From Nocardia sp. NBC_01327 (GTDB lineage: Bacteria > Actinomycetota > Actinomycetes > Mycobacteriales > Mycobacteriaceae): a stretch of DNA of 64,000 nucleotides. Of this stretch, positions 7,729 through 15,673 are shown in pieces. Numbering within the stretch: the stretch's first letter is position 1; each line of letters opens with the position of its first letter. Position numbers and translations under genes: made by a program. The notes under the pieces were generated by a model that saw only the letters and a list, made by a program, of their open reading frames with translations, had not been told where the DNA came from and made no database searches. Where the stretch lies: the NCBI RefSeq assembly GCF_035958815.1, contig NZ_CP108383.1, forward strand, positions 5,828,001-5,892,000, in the 5' to 3' direction.

Positions 7729-9405
7729 TCAGATTCGCTCCTTGGACCGCTCTCGCACCCGCAGTGCGATCGGCTTCTGGGTTTCGGCGAAGAAGTCATT
7801 GCCCTTGTCGTCTACGACGATGAAGGCCGGGAAGTCCTCGACCTCGATCTTCCAGACTGCTTCCATGCCGAGTTCAGGGTATTCGAGAACTTCGACGGAT
7901 TTGATGCAGTCGAGGGCGAGTCGCGCCGCGGGTCCGCCGATCGAGCCGAGATAGAAGCCGCCGTGCTCCTTGCAGGCCCGGGTGACCTGCGCCGAGCGAT
8001 TGCCCTTGGCCAGCATGACGTGCGAGCCGCCGGCGGCCTGGAACTGGTCCACATAGGAGTCCATGCGCCCGGCGGTGGTGGGGCCGAAGGAGCCGGAGGC
8101 ATAACCCTCGGGAGTCTTGGCGGGACCGGCGTAGTAGACGGCCATCTCGCGCAGGTACTCCGGCATGGGCTCGCCCGCGTCGAGGCGCTCCTTGATCTTG
8201 GCGTGCGCGATATCGCGCGCCACGACCAGCGGACCGGTCAGCGAAAGACGGGTCTTCACCGGGTATTTCGACAGCTCGTCGCGAATCTCCGCCATCGGCC
8301 GGTTGAGGTCGATCTTGACCACATCGCCGCCGAGGATGGAATCGGTCTGCTCCGGAAGGTACTGCGCCGGTTCACGTTCCAGCTGCTCCAGGAATACGCC
8401 CTCGGCGGTGATCTTGGCGCGCGCCTGGCGGTCGGCCGAGCAGGACACGGCGATGGCGACCGGCAGCGAGGCGCCGTGGCGCGGCAGGCGGATGACGCGC
8501 ACATCGTGGCAGAAGTACTTGCCGCCGAACTGCGCACCGATGCCGAAGGACTGGGTGAGCTTGAAGACCTGCTCCTCGAGCTCCAGATCCCGGAAGCCGT
8601 GCGCGGACATGGAGCCCTCGGTCGGCATATTGTCCAGGTAGTGCGCGGAGGCGTATTTCGCTGTCTTCAAGGCGAATTCGGCGCTGGTGCCGCCGATGAC
8701 GACCGCCAGGTGGTAGGGCGGGCAGGCCGCGGTGCCGAGCGAGCGGATCTTCTCGTCCAGGAATTCCAGCATGCGATCGGGGTTCAGGATCGCCTTGGTC
8801 TCCTGGAACAGGAACGACTTGTTGGCCGACCCGCCGCCCTTGGCCATGAACAGGAACTTGTACGCCGGATGCGCAGGATCGCCCGCGTCCGAGTACAACT
8901 CGACCTGTGCGGGCAGGTTCTGCCCGGTGTTCTTCTCATCCCACATGGTGATGGGCGCGAGCTGCGAGTACCGCAGGTTCAACTTCGTGTAGGCGTCGAA
9001 CACACCGCGCGAAATCCACTCGGCGTCATCGGCTCCGGTGAGCACACCCTCGGACTTCTTGCCCATGACGATGGCCGTGCCGGTGTCCTGGCACATGGGC
9101 AGGATGCCGCCCGCGGAGATATTGACGTTCTTCAGCAGATCCAGCGCCACGAACCGGTCGTTACCGCTGGCCTCGGGATCATCGATGATCTTGCGCAGCT
9201 GCCGCAGATGCGCGGGCCGCAGGTAATGGCTGATGTCATGCATCGCCTCCGCGGTGAGCAACCGCAGCGCCTCCGGCTCCACCTGCAAAAAGGTTCGCCC
9301 GCCGGCCTCGAACGTACTGACCCCCTCGGTGGTCAGCAATCGATAGGGCGTGTCATCGGCACCGATCGGCAGCAGATCCGAGTACAGGAAGTCAGGCGCG
9401 GTCAC
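7729..9405 (-). CDS. fum: Fumarate hydratase class I (iron-sulfur type)
   Basis: Single-chain class I fumarase converting fumarate to malate in the TCA cycle with a [4Fe-4S] cluster. The three expected cluster cysteines are seen in LPMCQDTGTA, GTAACPPYHLAV and AVSCSADRQ. The C-terminal beta domain contains ASGSFGPTTAGRMDSYVDQF and GGFYLGSIGGPAA. At 558 residues it has normal full length. The GTG at 9405 (protein beginning MTAPDFLYSD) has an AGGAG site 8 nt upstream; the GTG at 9414 overlaps that site. It is divergent from a MarR regulator with paired direct repeats between them. Confidence 0.93.
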   Translation of the reverse strand: MTAPDFLYSDLLPIGADDTPYRLLTTEGVSTFEAGGRTFLQVEPEALRLLTAEAMHDISHYLRPAHLRQLRKIIDDPEASGNDRFVALDLLKNVNISAGGILPMCQDTGTAIVMGKKSEGVLTGADDAEWISRGVFDAYTKLNLRYSQLAPITMWDEKNTGQNLPAQVELYSDAGDPAHPAYKFLFMAKGGGSANKSFLFQETKAILNPDRMLEFLDEKIRSLGTAACPPYHLAVVIGGTSAEFALKTAKYASAHYLDNMPTEGSMSAHGFRDLELEEQVFKLTQSFGIGAQFGGKYFCHDVRVIRLPRHGASLPVAIAVSCSADRQARAKITAEGVFLEQLEREPAQYLPEQTDSILGGDVVKIDLNRPMAEIRDELSKYPVKTRLSLTGPLVVARDIAHAKIKERLDAGEPMPEYLREMAVYYAGPAKTPEGYASGSFGPTTAGRMDSYVDQFQAAGGSHVMLAKGNRSAQVTRACKEHGGFYLGSIGGPAARLALDCIKSVEVLEYPELGMEAVWKIEVEDFPAFIVVDDKGNDFFAETQKPIALRVRERSKERI

Positions 9406-9550
9406 TGGTCGCACTCCTCGAGCAGGGCCGAGCCGAAGCCCAGCCGACGGTTCAAGCAGAGAGACTCTATCCAGCCCGCCCAGAACCCCTCCGCACAGGC
9501 AAGCCTTAACTGTGGCCGCAGGTCACCCGATATGGGTGCCCAAGTGCGGA

Positions 9551-9586
9551 TTTGTGTGAATCGGCGATGACTTTGTGCGAATCGGC
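9551..9586. promoter_or_regulatory. Paired direct repeat in the fumarase/MarR divergent region
   Basis: TTTGTGTGAATCGGC (9551-9565) is repeated as TTTGTGCGAATCGGC (9572-9586), one mismatch in 15, with starts exactly 21 bp apart, two DNA turns. This looks like a tandem site for a regulator binding one face of the helix. The binding protein is unknown; the adjacent MarR-type protein would normally be expected to bind a palindrome. Confidence 0.45.
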
Positions 9587-9657
9587 ACAGGTTGCACCTT
9601 CAAGTCCAGCGGTGTTACCTGTCATGATGCGCTTGTTCGCGTCGGGGAGGATTTAGC

Positions 9658-10161
9658 ATGAACGCAGAACCCGGGAGTGGAACCGTGACCGAAACCCGTT
9701 GGCTCGACAATGTCGAGACGCGCGCGTGGCTCGGATTCGTGTTCACCCGCGACCTCATCGCCGCCGCGGTCGGACGCGACTCGCTGCGCGAATCCAACCT
9801 CACCTATGTCGAATACACCGTGCTGGCCCGCCTCGCCGATGCCACCGATCACCGTCGCAGCTTCGCCGAACTGGCGGCCGTCCTGGAATGGTCGCAGAGC
9901 CGGCTCTCGCATCAGATCACCCGAATGGAGAAGCGCGGGTTGGTAGCTCGCGAGTCCATTCCCGATGACGCCCGCCGCACCGCGGCCGTCCTCACCGCCA
10001 AGGGCGAGCTGGTGCTCGCGGGCGCGGCCCCCGCACACGTGGAAAGCGTGCGCCGCCACATGATCGACGTTCTCGACAGCGGTCAGCTGACCGCCCTGGC
10101 CGACATATACGACACTCTGCTCGCACACCACAGAAGACCCGACACGCGAAACCCCCGGTGA
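9658..10161 (+). CDS. MarR-family transcriptional regulator
   Basis: 167-residue winged-helix regulator. The core reads as MarR: helix LTYVEYTVLARLAD, recognition region SFAELAAVLEWSQSRLSHQITRMEKRGLVARE, and wing DDARRTAAVLTAKGE, with dimerisation helices at both ends. The start is ATG at 9658 with GGGGAGGA about 10 nt upstream. It diverges from the fumarase gene and directly precedes the stress operon. Ligand and targets cannot be inferred. Confidence 0.88.
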   Translation: MNAEPGSGTVTETRWLDNVETRAWLGFVFTRDLIAAAVGRDSLRESNLTYVEYTVLARLADATDHRRSFAELAAVLEWSQSRLSHQITRMEKRGLVARESIPDDARRTAAVLTAKGELVLAGAAPAHVESVRRHMIDVLDSGQLTALADIYDTLLAHHRRPDTRNPR

Positions 10162-10204
10162 AGATCACACCCGGCCCGGCAAAATACCTCTCGACCGGCG
10201 TTTG

Positions 10205-10231
10205 GTTTGGCACACGGGGGGTACTGGGTAA
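10205..10231 (+). promoter_or_regulatory. Sigma-B/sigma-F-type promoter of the rsb operon
   Basis: GTTT at 10205-10208 and GGGTAA at 10226-10231 are separated by 17 nt, matching the actinobacterial general-stress sigma consensus (GTTT, 15-17 nt, GGGTA). A second overlapping possibility is GTTT 10200-10203 with GGGTAC 10219-10224, a 15-nt spacer. Either would drive rsbR, whose start is about 130 bp downstream, implying autoregulation by the sigma factor the operon controls. Confidence 0.55.
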
Positions 10232-10358
10232 GACTAGGCTCGGCACCGGCTTCCGACGGCGGTCGGCACCGAGCGCACGGTCGGCAAACCGGCCGCGCCG
10301 TGCTAGTTGGAGTGAGCGTGCACCCGACCTGGCCTTAGCGAAAGGGGCAGGAGTTTCC

Positions 10359-11255
10359 ATGTCCGACGTGTCCATGAGCCTCTCGGCGGATTCACTGCCC
10401 GCGAGTTCTGTCGACAATCTGCTCCCGCAGCTCGTCGAACACTTGCGGCAGAACCGCACCGAATTGCGCGAGGAGTGGGCCCGTCGTATCACCGATGCCC
10501 AGCTCCTGACCGCCATGACCCCGGAGGAGATCTTCTCCGAAGCCACCTCCGTCTACGACAACTACGTCGAGGTGCTCGAGACCGGTAGCGTCGAAGCGCT
10601 GCAGGCCTACGCACGCGATCTGTCCGAGCGCATCATCCCCCGGGGCGTCGAGACCGACGAGGTCGTCGGCATCGTGCTCCTGCTGCGAGATGTGCTCGCC
10701 CGCAGCCTCTTCGAGAAGTACCAGACCGACTTCGAACTGCTGAAGCTGGTGCTCGACGCGTACGAACCGGCCGCCAACCGCATCGCCAATACTGTGGCCG
10801 TGTCCTTCGTGCAGGAACGCGAGCGTGTCATTCGCCAGCAGCAAGAGGCGATTCGCGAGCTGTCCACCCCCGTGCTGCAGGTGCGCGAGCAGCTGCTCAT
10901 CCTGCCCATCATCGGCGTGCTGGATTCGCAACGTGCGAGGCAGCTCACCGAACAGCTGCTGCGGGCCATCCGGGCCAATCGAGCCAAGGTCGTCGTCATC
11001 GATATCACCGGTGTGCCGGCAATCGACTCGACGGTCGCGAACCACCTGGTGCAAACCGTCGACGCCTCGGGCCTGATGGGCGCGAACGTGATCATTACCG
11101 GCCTGTCGTCGGAAATCGCGCTCACGCTGGTCACCATCGGGCTGGACCTGTCGAAGATGAATGCCGTCGGTGACCTTCAGGGCGGTATCGAAGAGGCGGA
11201 GCGACTGCTCGGTTACGAGGTGTCGCGAGTTCCCGCCGATCGCGACGGACGGTAA
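10359..11255 (+). CDS. rsbR: Stressosome scaffold protein RsbR homologue
   Basis: 298 residues. RsbR paralogues co-assemble with RsbS into stressosomes, which sequester RsbT until stress. The N-terminal helical domain (about 20-160) has the RsbRD-like all-helical form rather than a haem globin. The C-terminal STAS domain (about 170-290) contains LSTPVLQVREQLLILPIIG, VVIDITGVPAIDSTVANHL and IGLDLSKM. By alignment from memory, the phospho-sites of Bacillus subtilis RsbRA (T171, T205) correspond to Ser190 and Thr225. The ATG at 10359 follows GCAGGAG; longer in-frame starts lack such a site. First gene of the operon. Confidence 0.88.
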   Translation: MSDVSMSLSADSLPASSVDNLLPQLVEHLRQNRTELREEWARRITDAQLLTAMTPEEIFSEATSVYDNYVEVLETGSVEALQAYARDLSERIIPRGVETDEVVGIVLLLRDVLARSLFEKYQTDFELLKLVLDAYEPAANRIANTVAVSFVQERERVIRQQQEAIRELSTPVLQVREQLLILPIIGVLDSQRARQLTEQLLRAIRANRAKVVVIDITGVPAIDSTVANHLVQTVDASGLMGANVIITGLSSEIALTLVTIGLDLSKMNAVGDLQGGIEEAERLLGYEVSRVPADRDGR

Positions 11256-11269
11256 ACCGGGCCAGCCAG

Positions 11270-11659
11270 ATGCCGGTACCCATTCTGAAGCAGGGCACCT
11301 ATCTCATCGCGTCGGTGCAGTCCGCACTCACCGACGCCGATACCGAACGCTTGCAGGACGACTTGATGAAGTACGTCAGCAAGTATCGGGCCCAGGGAAT
11401 CATTGTCGATGTCACTGCAATCGACGTAATGGATTCCTTCGCTGCGAGATCGCTGCGTACCATCGCCCACATGACCAAGCTGAGAGGCGCGGAAACGGTC
11501 ATTGTCGGCCTGCAACCCGAGGTCGCCTTCGCCATGGTTCAGCTCGGTCTCACCTTCGAGGGCATGCACACCGCCCTCGATCTCGAAGAAGGGTTGGCCT
11601 GGCTCAACCACAAGATCAATAACCGCGGCCAACGAGACGGTCGTGATCGTGGCCGCTGA
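11270..11659 (+). CDS. rsbS: Stressosome STAS protein RsbS homologue
   Basis: 129-residue single STAS-domain protein, the partner of RsbR in the stressosome core. The phosphorylatable serine lies in VMDSFAARSL (Ser56), equivalent to Ser59 of B. subtilis RsbS. RsbT phosphorylates it under stress, which releases RsbT. It starts 14 bp after rsbR and its 3' end overlaps the start of rsbT, consistent with translational coupling. The C-terminal dozen residues (NNRGQRDGRDRGR) are a basic tail. Confidence 0.88.
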   Translation: MPVPILKQGTYLIASVQSALTDADTERLQDDLMKYVSKYRAQGIIVDVTAIDVMDSFAARSLRTIAHMTKLRGAETVIVGLQPEVAFAMVQLGLTFEGMHTALDLEEGLAWLNHKINNRGQRDGRDRGR

Positions 11660-12062
11660 AGTCGTGGTGATCGCGGTGAAGGTGTCCAACGACATTGTGA
11701 CCGCTCGGCAGGCGGGGCTCGAGATGGCAAGCACTCTGGGCTTCTCGCTCTCCGATCGCACCATGATTGCGACCGCAATCTCGGAAGTCGCACGCAATAT
11801 CACGAGTTATGCAGGGACAGGCGAGATTCGGCTCACCGTCGGAGATCGCGAGGGCCGCCGCTCCATGGTGGTGCAGGCGCAGGACCAAGGCCCCGGCATT
11901 GTCGATATTCCCCGCGCCCTCGAAGACGGCTACTCCACCGGACGCGGTCTCGGACTCGGGCTTCCGGGTGCGCGCCGCCTCATGGACGGCCTCGCGATCA
12001 CCTCCGAACCGGGCCAGGGCACGCTCGTAGAGATGTGGAAGTGGGTGCCCCACGGTGCGTGA
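11643..12062 (+). CDS. rsbT: Serine/threonine kinase RsbT homologue
   Basis: About 139-residue GHKL-fold switch kinase. Motifs: N-box AISEVARNITSYAG, G1 box AQDQGPGI and G2 box GRGLGLGLPGARRLMD. In the Bacillus paradigm it phosphorylates RsbR/RsbS and, once released, binds the N-terminal domain of RsbU to activate it. The GTG at 11643, or the nearby GTG at 11649, gives the normal family length; both lie within the end of rsbS. The 3' end overlaps the next gene by 8 bp. Confidence 0.88.
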   Translation: MIVAAEVVVIAVKVSNDIVTARQAGLEMASTLGFSLSDRTMIATAISEVARNITSYAGTGEIRLTVGDREGRRSMVVQAQDQGPGIVDIPRALEDGYSTGRGLGLGLPGARRLMDGLAITSEPGQGTLVEMWKWVPHGA

Positions 12063-12777
12063 GGACGGCTTCATCGGCGCGGTCGAATGGGCCGTCGCCG
12101 GACGCGCACTACCCGGGCAGCGCGTCTCCGGAGACCGGTCGGTCGTCCTCGACGCGGGCGGTGGCTCAGTGCTTTTCGCGGTCCTGGACGGGCTGGGCCA
12201 CGGCGCCGCGGCGGCCGACGCCTCCGATCGCGCGGCACAGGTGCTTGCCGAGAATCGTGCCGAACCGCTGGACGTGCTGATCCTGCTCTGTCACCGCGCC
12301 ATGGCCGATACCCGGGGCGCCGCGGTCTCGCTGGCGCTGTTCGACACCGCCGATCGGCTGCACTGGCTGGGGGTGGGTAATGTCGAAACCCGTATCGTCG
12401 CAGCGGCTCCCGGCAAACCGGCCATTCGCGCGGCGGCGCTGCTGTCGGCGGGCATCGTCGGCTACCTGCTGCCGCCGAACCTGCAATCACAGACCGTGGC
12501 GGTACGGCCCGGCGATCTGCTGCTCATGTCCACGGACGGCATCACCAGCGACTACTCCGATCGCATCGACCTAGCCAAGCCCACCTCCGAGATCACCGCC
12601 GATATTCTCGCGCGCCATGCCAAGGACACCGATGACGCCCTGGTGCTGGCGGCACGCCATCGCGGCCATCTCAGCCCGGGCCGCTCCATTCTGAGCCAGG
12701 CCAGCCAAAGTCATTCGGTCACACACCATTCCAGCCCGGTACGCCCGAGCTCCACCCCTCCTGGGCCACCGGCATGA
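12055..12777 (+). CDS. rsbX: PP2C-like phosphatase, RsbX homologue
   Basis: 240-residue SpoIIE/PP2C-type phosphatase. Metal-binding signatures are LFAVLDGLGHG near residue 42 and LLLMSTDGITSDY near residue 160. In B. subtilis, RsbX dephosphorylates RsbS and RsbR to reset the stressosome. It sits between rsbT and the large RsbU-like gene, overlapping both (8 and 4 bp). It is about 40 residues longer than the Bacillus protein because of a Ser/Pro/His-rich C-terminal tail. The RsbX role is inferred from position and size. Confidence 0.8.
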   Translation: MREDGFIGAVEWAVAGRALPGQRVSGDRSVVLDAGGGSVLFAVLDGLGHGAAAADASDRAAQVLAENRAEPLDVLILLCHRAMADTRGAAVSLALFDTADRLHWLGVGNVETRIVAAAPGKPAIRAAALLSAGIVGYLLPPNLQSQTVAVRPGDLLLMSTDGITSDYSDRIDLAKPTSEITADILARHAKDTDDALVLAARHRGHLSPGRSILSQASQSHSVTHHSSPVRPSSTPPGPPA

Positions 12778-15068
12778 GCTCGGTGCTGGCGGCGTTCCGT
12801 GACGCGTACACCGGTGCGCTACGCCTGCATCTGCGCGCACCCACCCAGAACACCCTGGCCGAGGGGTACGAACTCGGACGGCGGGCACTGGTCGAGGGTG
12901 TGAGCATTCTCGACCTCACCGAACACCACTTCCGGATTCTCGAGCAGGAGGGCCTGCTCCCGGTCAATGACGACGTCCGGTCCGAGGCCGCCCTCGAATT
13001 CCTGCTGCAGACCATGGCCGCCCTGGACGTGGCCACCCGCGGTTTCCTCGACGGCAATCGCCGCTACGAGCAACAGCGTTCGCGCGCAGACGATCTCGCG
13101 GGCCGCGACGCCTTCCGCACCGCCCTGGTGGAATCGCTGCAGGACGGTTTCTTCGTCGTCGACGCCGAAGGCACTCTGGTCGAGGTCAATTCGTCGTTCG
13201 GCGCGCTCACCGGTTACGGCCCCGACGGCGCCCCCTACGCCCTCCCCCACCCCTGGACCACCGCCGAGACGCCGCGCTACCCCGATCTCGGCACCGATGC
13301 CGCCCGCTTCGTCACCCCGATCCGGCACCGCGACGGCCGCCGCATCTGGCTGGCCGTCTCCACCAGCTCACTGGTGAAACCGGAGAACGGCGAGCGCATC
13401 TTCGTCGGCACCATTCGCGATGTCACCGCCGAACACGATGCGCAAGCGCGTGATCAGGCGGTATCGCGACTGGCCACCGTGGTCGGCACCGCCACCAGCG
13501 TGGTCGAGGTGCTCGGTGTCGGCCTGGAGGAATTGCGCCGCACCATAGGCGCGGAATCGGCGGTCGTCTCGGTCTGGCCACACGGGCAGACCGCACCGGA
13601 TCTCTATGTCTCCGAGGACAATCCGCAACTGGAATCGGCGCCCGCGCACGCCAAGCCGCTGCGCGCGGGTGCGGCGGGCCGAACACCGGACGGCAGGGAA
13701 TCTCGGCAGGTGCTCGATGCGCGCGCCCGCGCCCTGCTGGATCGGGCGCGATTGCGGCCCGGGCGGACCATGTTCGCCATCCCCGAGGGCACCGACAGTT
13801 CGGAGGGAATTGTCGCGCCGCTCGGCGAGGCCGGCGATTCCGCGCTGTGGCTGCGCTTCGCCGCGCCGCGCGTCATCACCCCCGACGACTGGGCGCTGTT
13901 CTCGCTGCTGGTCGGGCATCTGAGTCTGGCCGTACAGCGCGCCCGGAACTTCGATCAGGCCCGCTCCACCTCACTCACCCTGCAGCGGGCCATGCTCGGC
14001 CCGATCGAACTGCCGCCGCGTTTCTCGGTGCACTACGAGCCCGCCCTGCCGCCGCTGGAGATCGGCGGCGACTGGTACGACGTGGTGCGCCTGGAGGACG
14101 GCACGCTGGGCGTGGTGGTGGGCGACTGCGTGGGCCGTGGTCTCGCCGCCGCCGTGGTCATGGGCCAATTGCGCACTGCGGCAAGGGCATTGCTGCTGCG
14201 CGGTGCGGGCCCCGCCCAGCTGCTCGCGGAACTGGATACGGTGGCCGCCCGCATACCGGGAGCCATGTGCACCACGGTGTGCGCCGCCATCCTGGACCCG
14301 GAGCGCGGGCTGGTGCGCTATTCCAGCGCCGGGCATATGCCGCTGGTGCTGGCCGAACCGGGAACGCGCGGCAGACTTCTGGAGGGCGGCCGCGCGGTTC
14401 CGCTGGCGACCTTCGATCCGCCGCGCCGCCCCGAGGCCACCACCGCCATGGCGCCCGGCTCCACCCTGGTGCTGTTCACCGATGGCCTGGTCGAGGAGCG
14501 CGGCGTCGATATAGACGATCGGTTCGTGGAACTTGGCGACGAATTGACCAGCGCGGCGGGACAATTGCCGCGCGAGGTCGCCGATTCGGTGCTGTCGCGG
14601 CTGCGCCCCGCAGGCGGCTACGACGATGATGTGGCGCTCGTGGTCTACCGCCAGCCGCCCGCCCCACTGCATTTGGATGTGCCGTCCACTGCGAGCGAAT
14701 TGTCCGGTATGCGGCGAAAACTGAAATACTGGCTCGCCGCGGCCGCCGTCCCGCACGGTGCCGCCACCGATCTGATCGCCGCCGCCAATGAGGCGTGCAG
14801 CAACAGCATCGAACACGCCTATCGCGAGGGCGCGGCCGGCCGGGTCCTGCTCACCGCCGAAACCGGAGTCGACACAGTCACTCTCGTGGTCACCGATACC
14901 GGGACCTGGCGCCCGCAACCGTCCGATCCCGGCCATCGCGGCCGCGGTATCACCATGATGCGCGCGCTCACCGACCAACTCGATATCGACCTCACCGGCC
15001 CCGGCACCCGGGTAGCAATGACCACACGATTGCCCGCAGTGTCTTTTTCTGCCGCGAGTCGCGTGTAA
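12774..15068 (+). CDS. RsbU-like multidomain phosphatase with PAS, GAF, PP2C and RsbW-like kinase domains
   Basis: 764 residues. Residues 1-85 match the RsbU N-terminal RsbT-binding fold (EGYELGRRALVEGVSILDL). A PAS domain (about 115-215, FFVVDAEGTLVEVNSSF) and a GAF-like domain (about 230-395) follow. The PP2C/SpoIIE phosphatase (about 400-620) has GGDWYDVVRL, VGDCVGRGLAAA, VLFTDGLVEERG and GYDDDVALVVYR. A C-terminal HATPase (about 630-755) has the N-box AANEACSNSIEHAY and VVTDTGTW. One chain thus joins RsbU-like phosphatase and RsbW-like anti-sigma kinase activities. Last gene of the overlapping run; substrates are presumably STAS proteins such as the next gene product. Confidence 0.88.
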   Translation: MSSVLAAFRDAYTGALRLHLRAPTQNTLAEGYELGRRALVEGVSILDLTEHHFRILEQEGLLPVNDDVRSEAALEFLLQTMAALDVATRGFLDGNRRYEQQRSRADDLAGRDAFRTALVESLQDGFFVVDAEGTLVEVNSSFGALTGYGPDGAPYALPHPWTTAETPRYPDLGTDAARFVTPIRHRDGRRIWLAVSTSSLVKPENGERIFVGTIRDVTAEHDAQARDQAVSRLATVVGTATSVVEVLGVGLEELRRTIGAESAVVSVWPHGQTAPDLYVSEDNPQLESAPAHAKPLRAGAAGRTPDGRESRQVLDARARALLDRARLRPGRTMFAIPEGTDSSEGIVAPLGEAGDSALWLRFAAPRVITPDDWALFSLLVGHLSLAVQRARNFDQARSTSLTLQRAMLGPIELPPRFSVHYEPALPPLEIGGDWYDVVRLEDGTLGVVVGDCVGRGLAAAVVMGQLRTAARALLLRGAGPAQLLAELDTVAARIPGAMCTTVCAAILDPERGLVRYSSAGHMPLVLAEPGTRGRLLEGGRAVPLATFDPPRRPEATTAMAPGSTLVLFTDGLVEERGVDIDDRFVELGDELTSAAGQLPREVADSVLSRLRPAGGYDDDVALVVYRQPPAPLHLDVPSTASELSGMRRKLKYWLAAAAVPHGAATDLIAAANEACSNSIEHAYREGAAGRVLLTAETGVDTVTLVVTDTGTWRPQPSDPGHRGRGITMMRALTDQLDIDLTGPGTRVAMTTRLPAVSFSAASRV

Positions 15069-15199
15069 ACATAGAAGGCACATATGCGCCACAGCCTTCG
15101 CAATTCCGCAGAAACGGCGCGGTAACTGGGTCTTTCGCACAACTCCGGCTACCGAACCGATACCGATGTGGCAGACGATGCAGCACGAACGGACGGATC

Positions 15200-15595
15200 A
15201 TGGCAGATTGTTCTAACGTGACCAATACATCCGGAGACGCGTATCCCCTCGGCGAGACGATGACTACGACGGTCACCGTGCACGACGGCGCGACGGTGCT
15301 TGCCGTGATCGGCGAGGTCGATCTCGCGACGGCGCCCGCGCTCGAGAATGCGATCGAATCGACCCTGGCCGGGAAACCGGGCGCTCTCGTCATCGATCTG
15401 TCCGAGGTGAGCTTCCTGGCCTCCGCGGGCATGGCGGCGCTGGTTGCCGCGCATCAGCGTGCCGGTGGGACCCGCATCGCCGTGGTCGCCGACGGGCCCG
15501 CTACCAGTCGGCAGCTGCGAATGACCAATCTGGACCAGGTCTTCTCGATGCATCCGACGCTCGACGAGGCGCTGTCGGCGCTCACCACGAACTGA
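15200..15595 (+). CDS. STAS-domain anti-anti-sigma factor (RsbV-like)
   Basis: 131 residues; the STAS core is about 21-130. The region VSFLASAGMAALVAAHQRAGG carries the expected phospho-acceptor serine position (ASAGM, normally DSSG). Such proteins bind an anti-sigma kinase when dephosphorylated, freeing the sigma factor. The ATG at 15200 is used; ATG 15260 (MTTTVTVHDG) would give just the STAS core and cannot be excluded because neither has a strong ribosome-binding site. It lies 131 bp after the RsbU-like gene and is a natural substrate for it. Confidence 0.85.
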   Translation: MADCSNVTNTSGDAYPLGETMTTTVTVHDGATVLAVIGEVDLATAPALENAIESTLAGKPGALVIDLSEVSFLASAGMAALVAAHQRAGGTRIAVVADGPATSRQLRMTNLDQVFSMHPTLDEALSALTTN

Positions 15596-15611
15596 ACCCC
15601 CGCAACGACAA

Positions 15612-15650
15612 AGCCCGCGATATCGCCGCCAGCAGCGGATATCGCGGGCT
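15612..15650. terminator. Bidirectional intrinsic terminator
   Basis: AGCCCGCGATATC (15612-15624) pairs perfectly with GATATCGCGGGCT (15638-15650), 13 bp with a 13-nt loop. It lies between two convergent genes with pyrimidine-rich flanks on both sides (CTCTCTTGCT downstream on plus, TTGTCGTTG on minus). Confidence 0.8.
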
Positions 15651-15673
15651 CTCTCTTGCTCGGGCGCGGTTGC

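Noticed and set aside
7549..9570. A 673-codon plus-strand frame opposite the fumarase gene
   Set aside because: Antisense shadow of fumarase, as shown by His/Arg/Gly-rich composition and lack of a ribosome-binding site.
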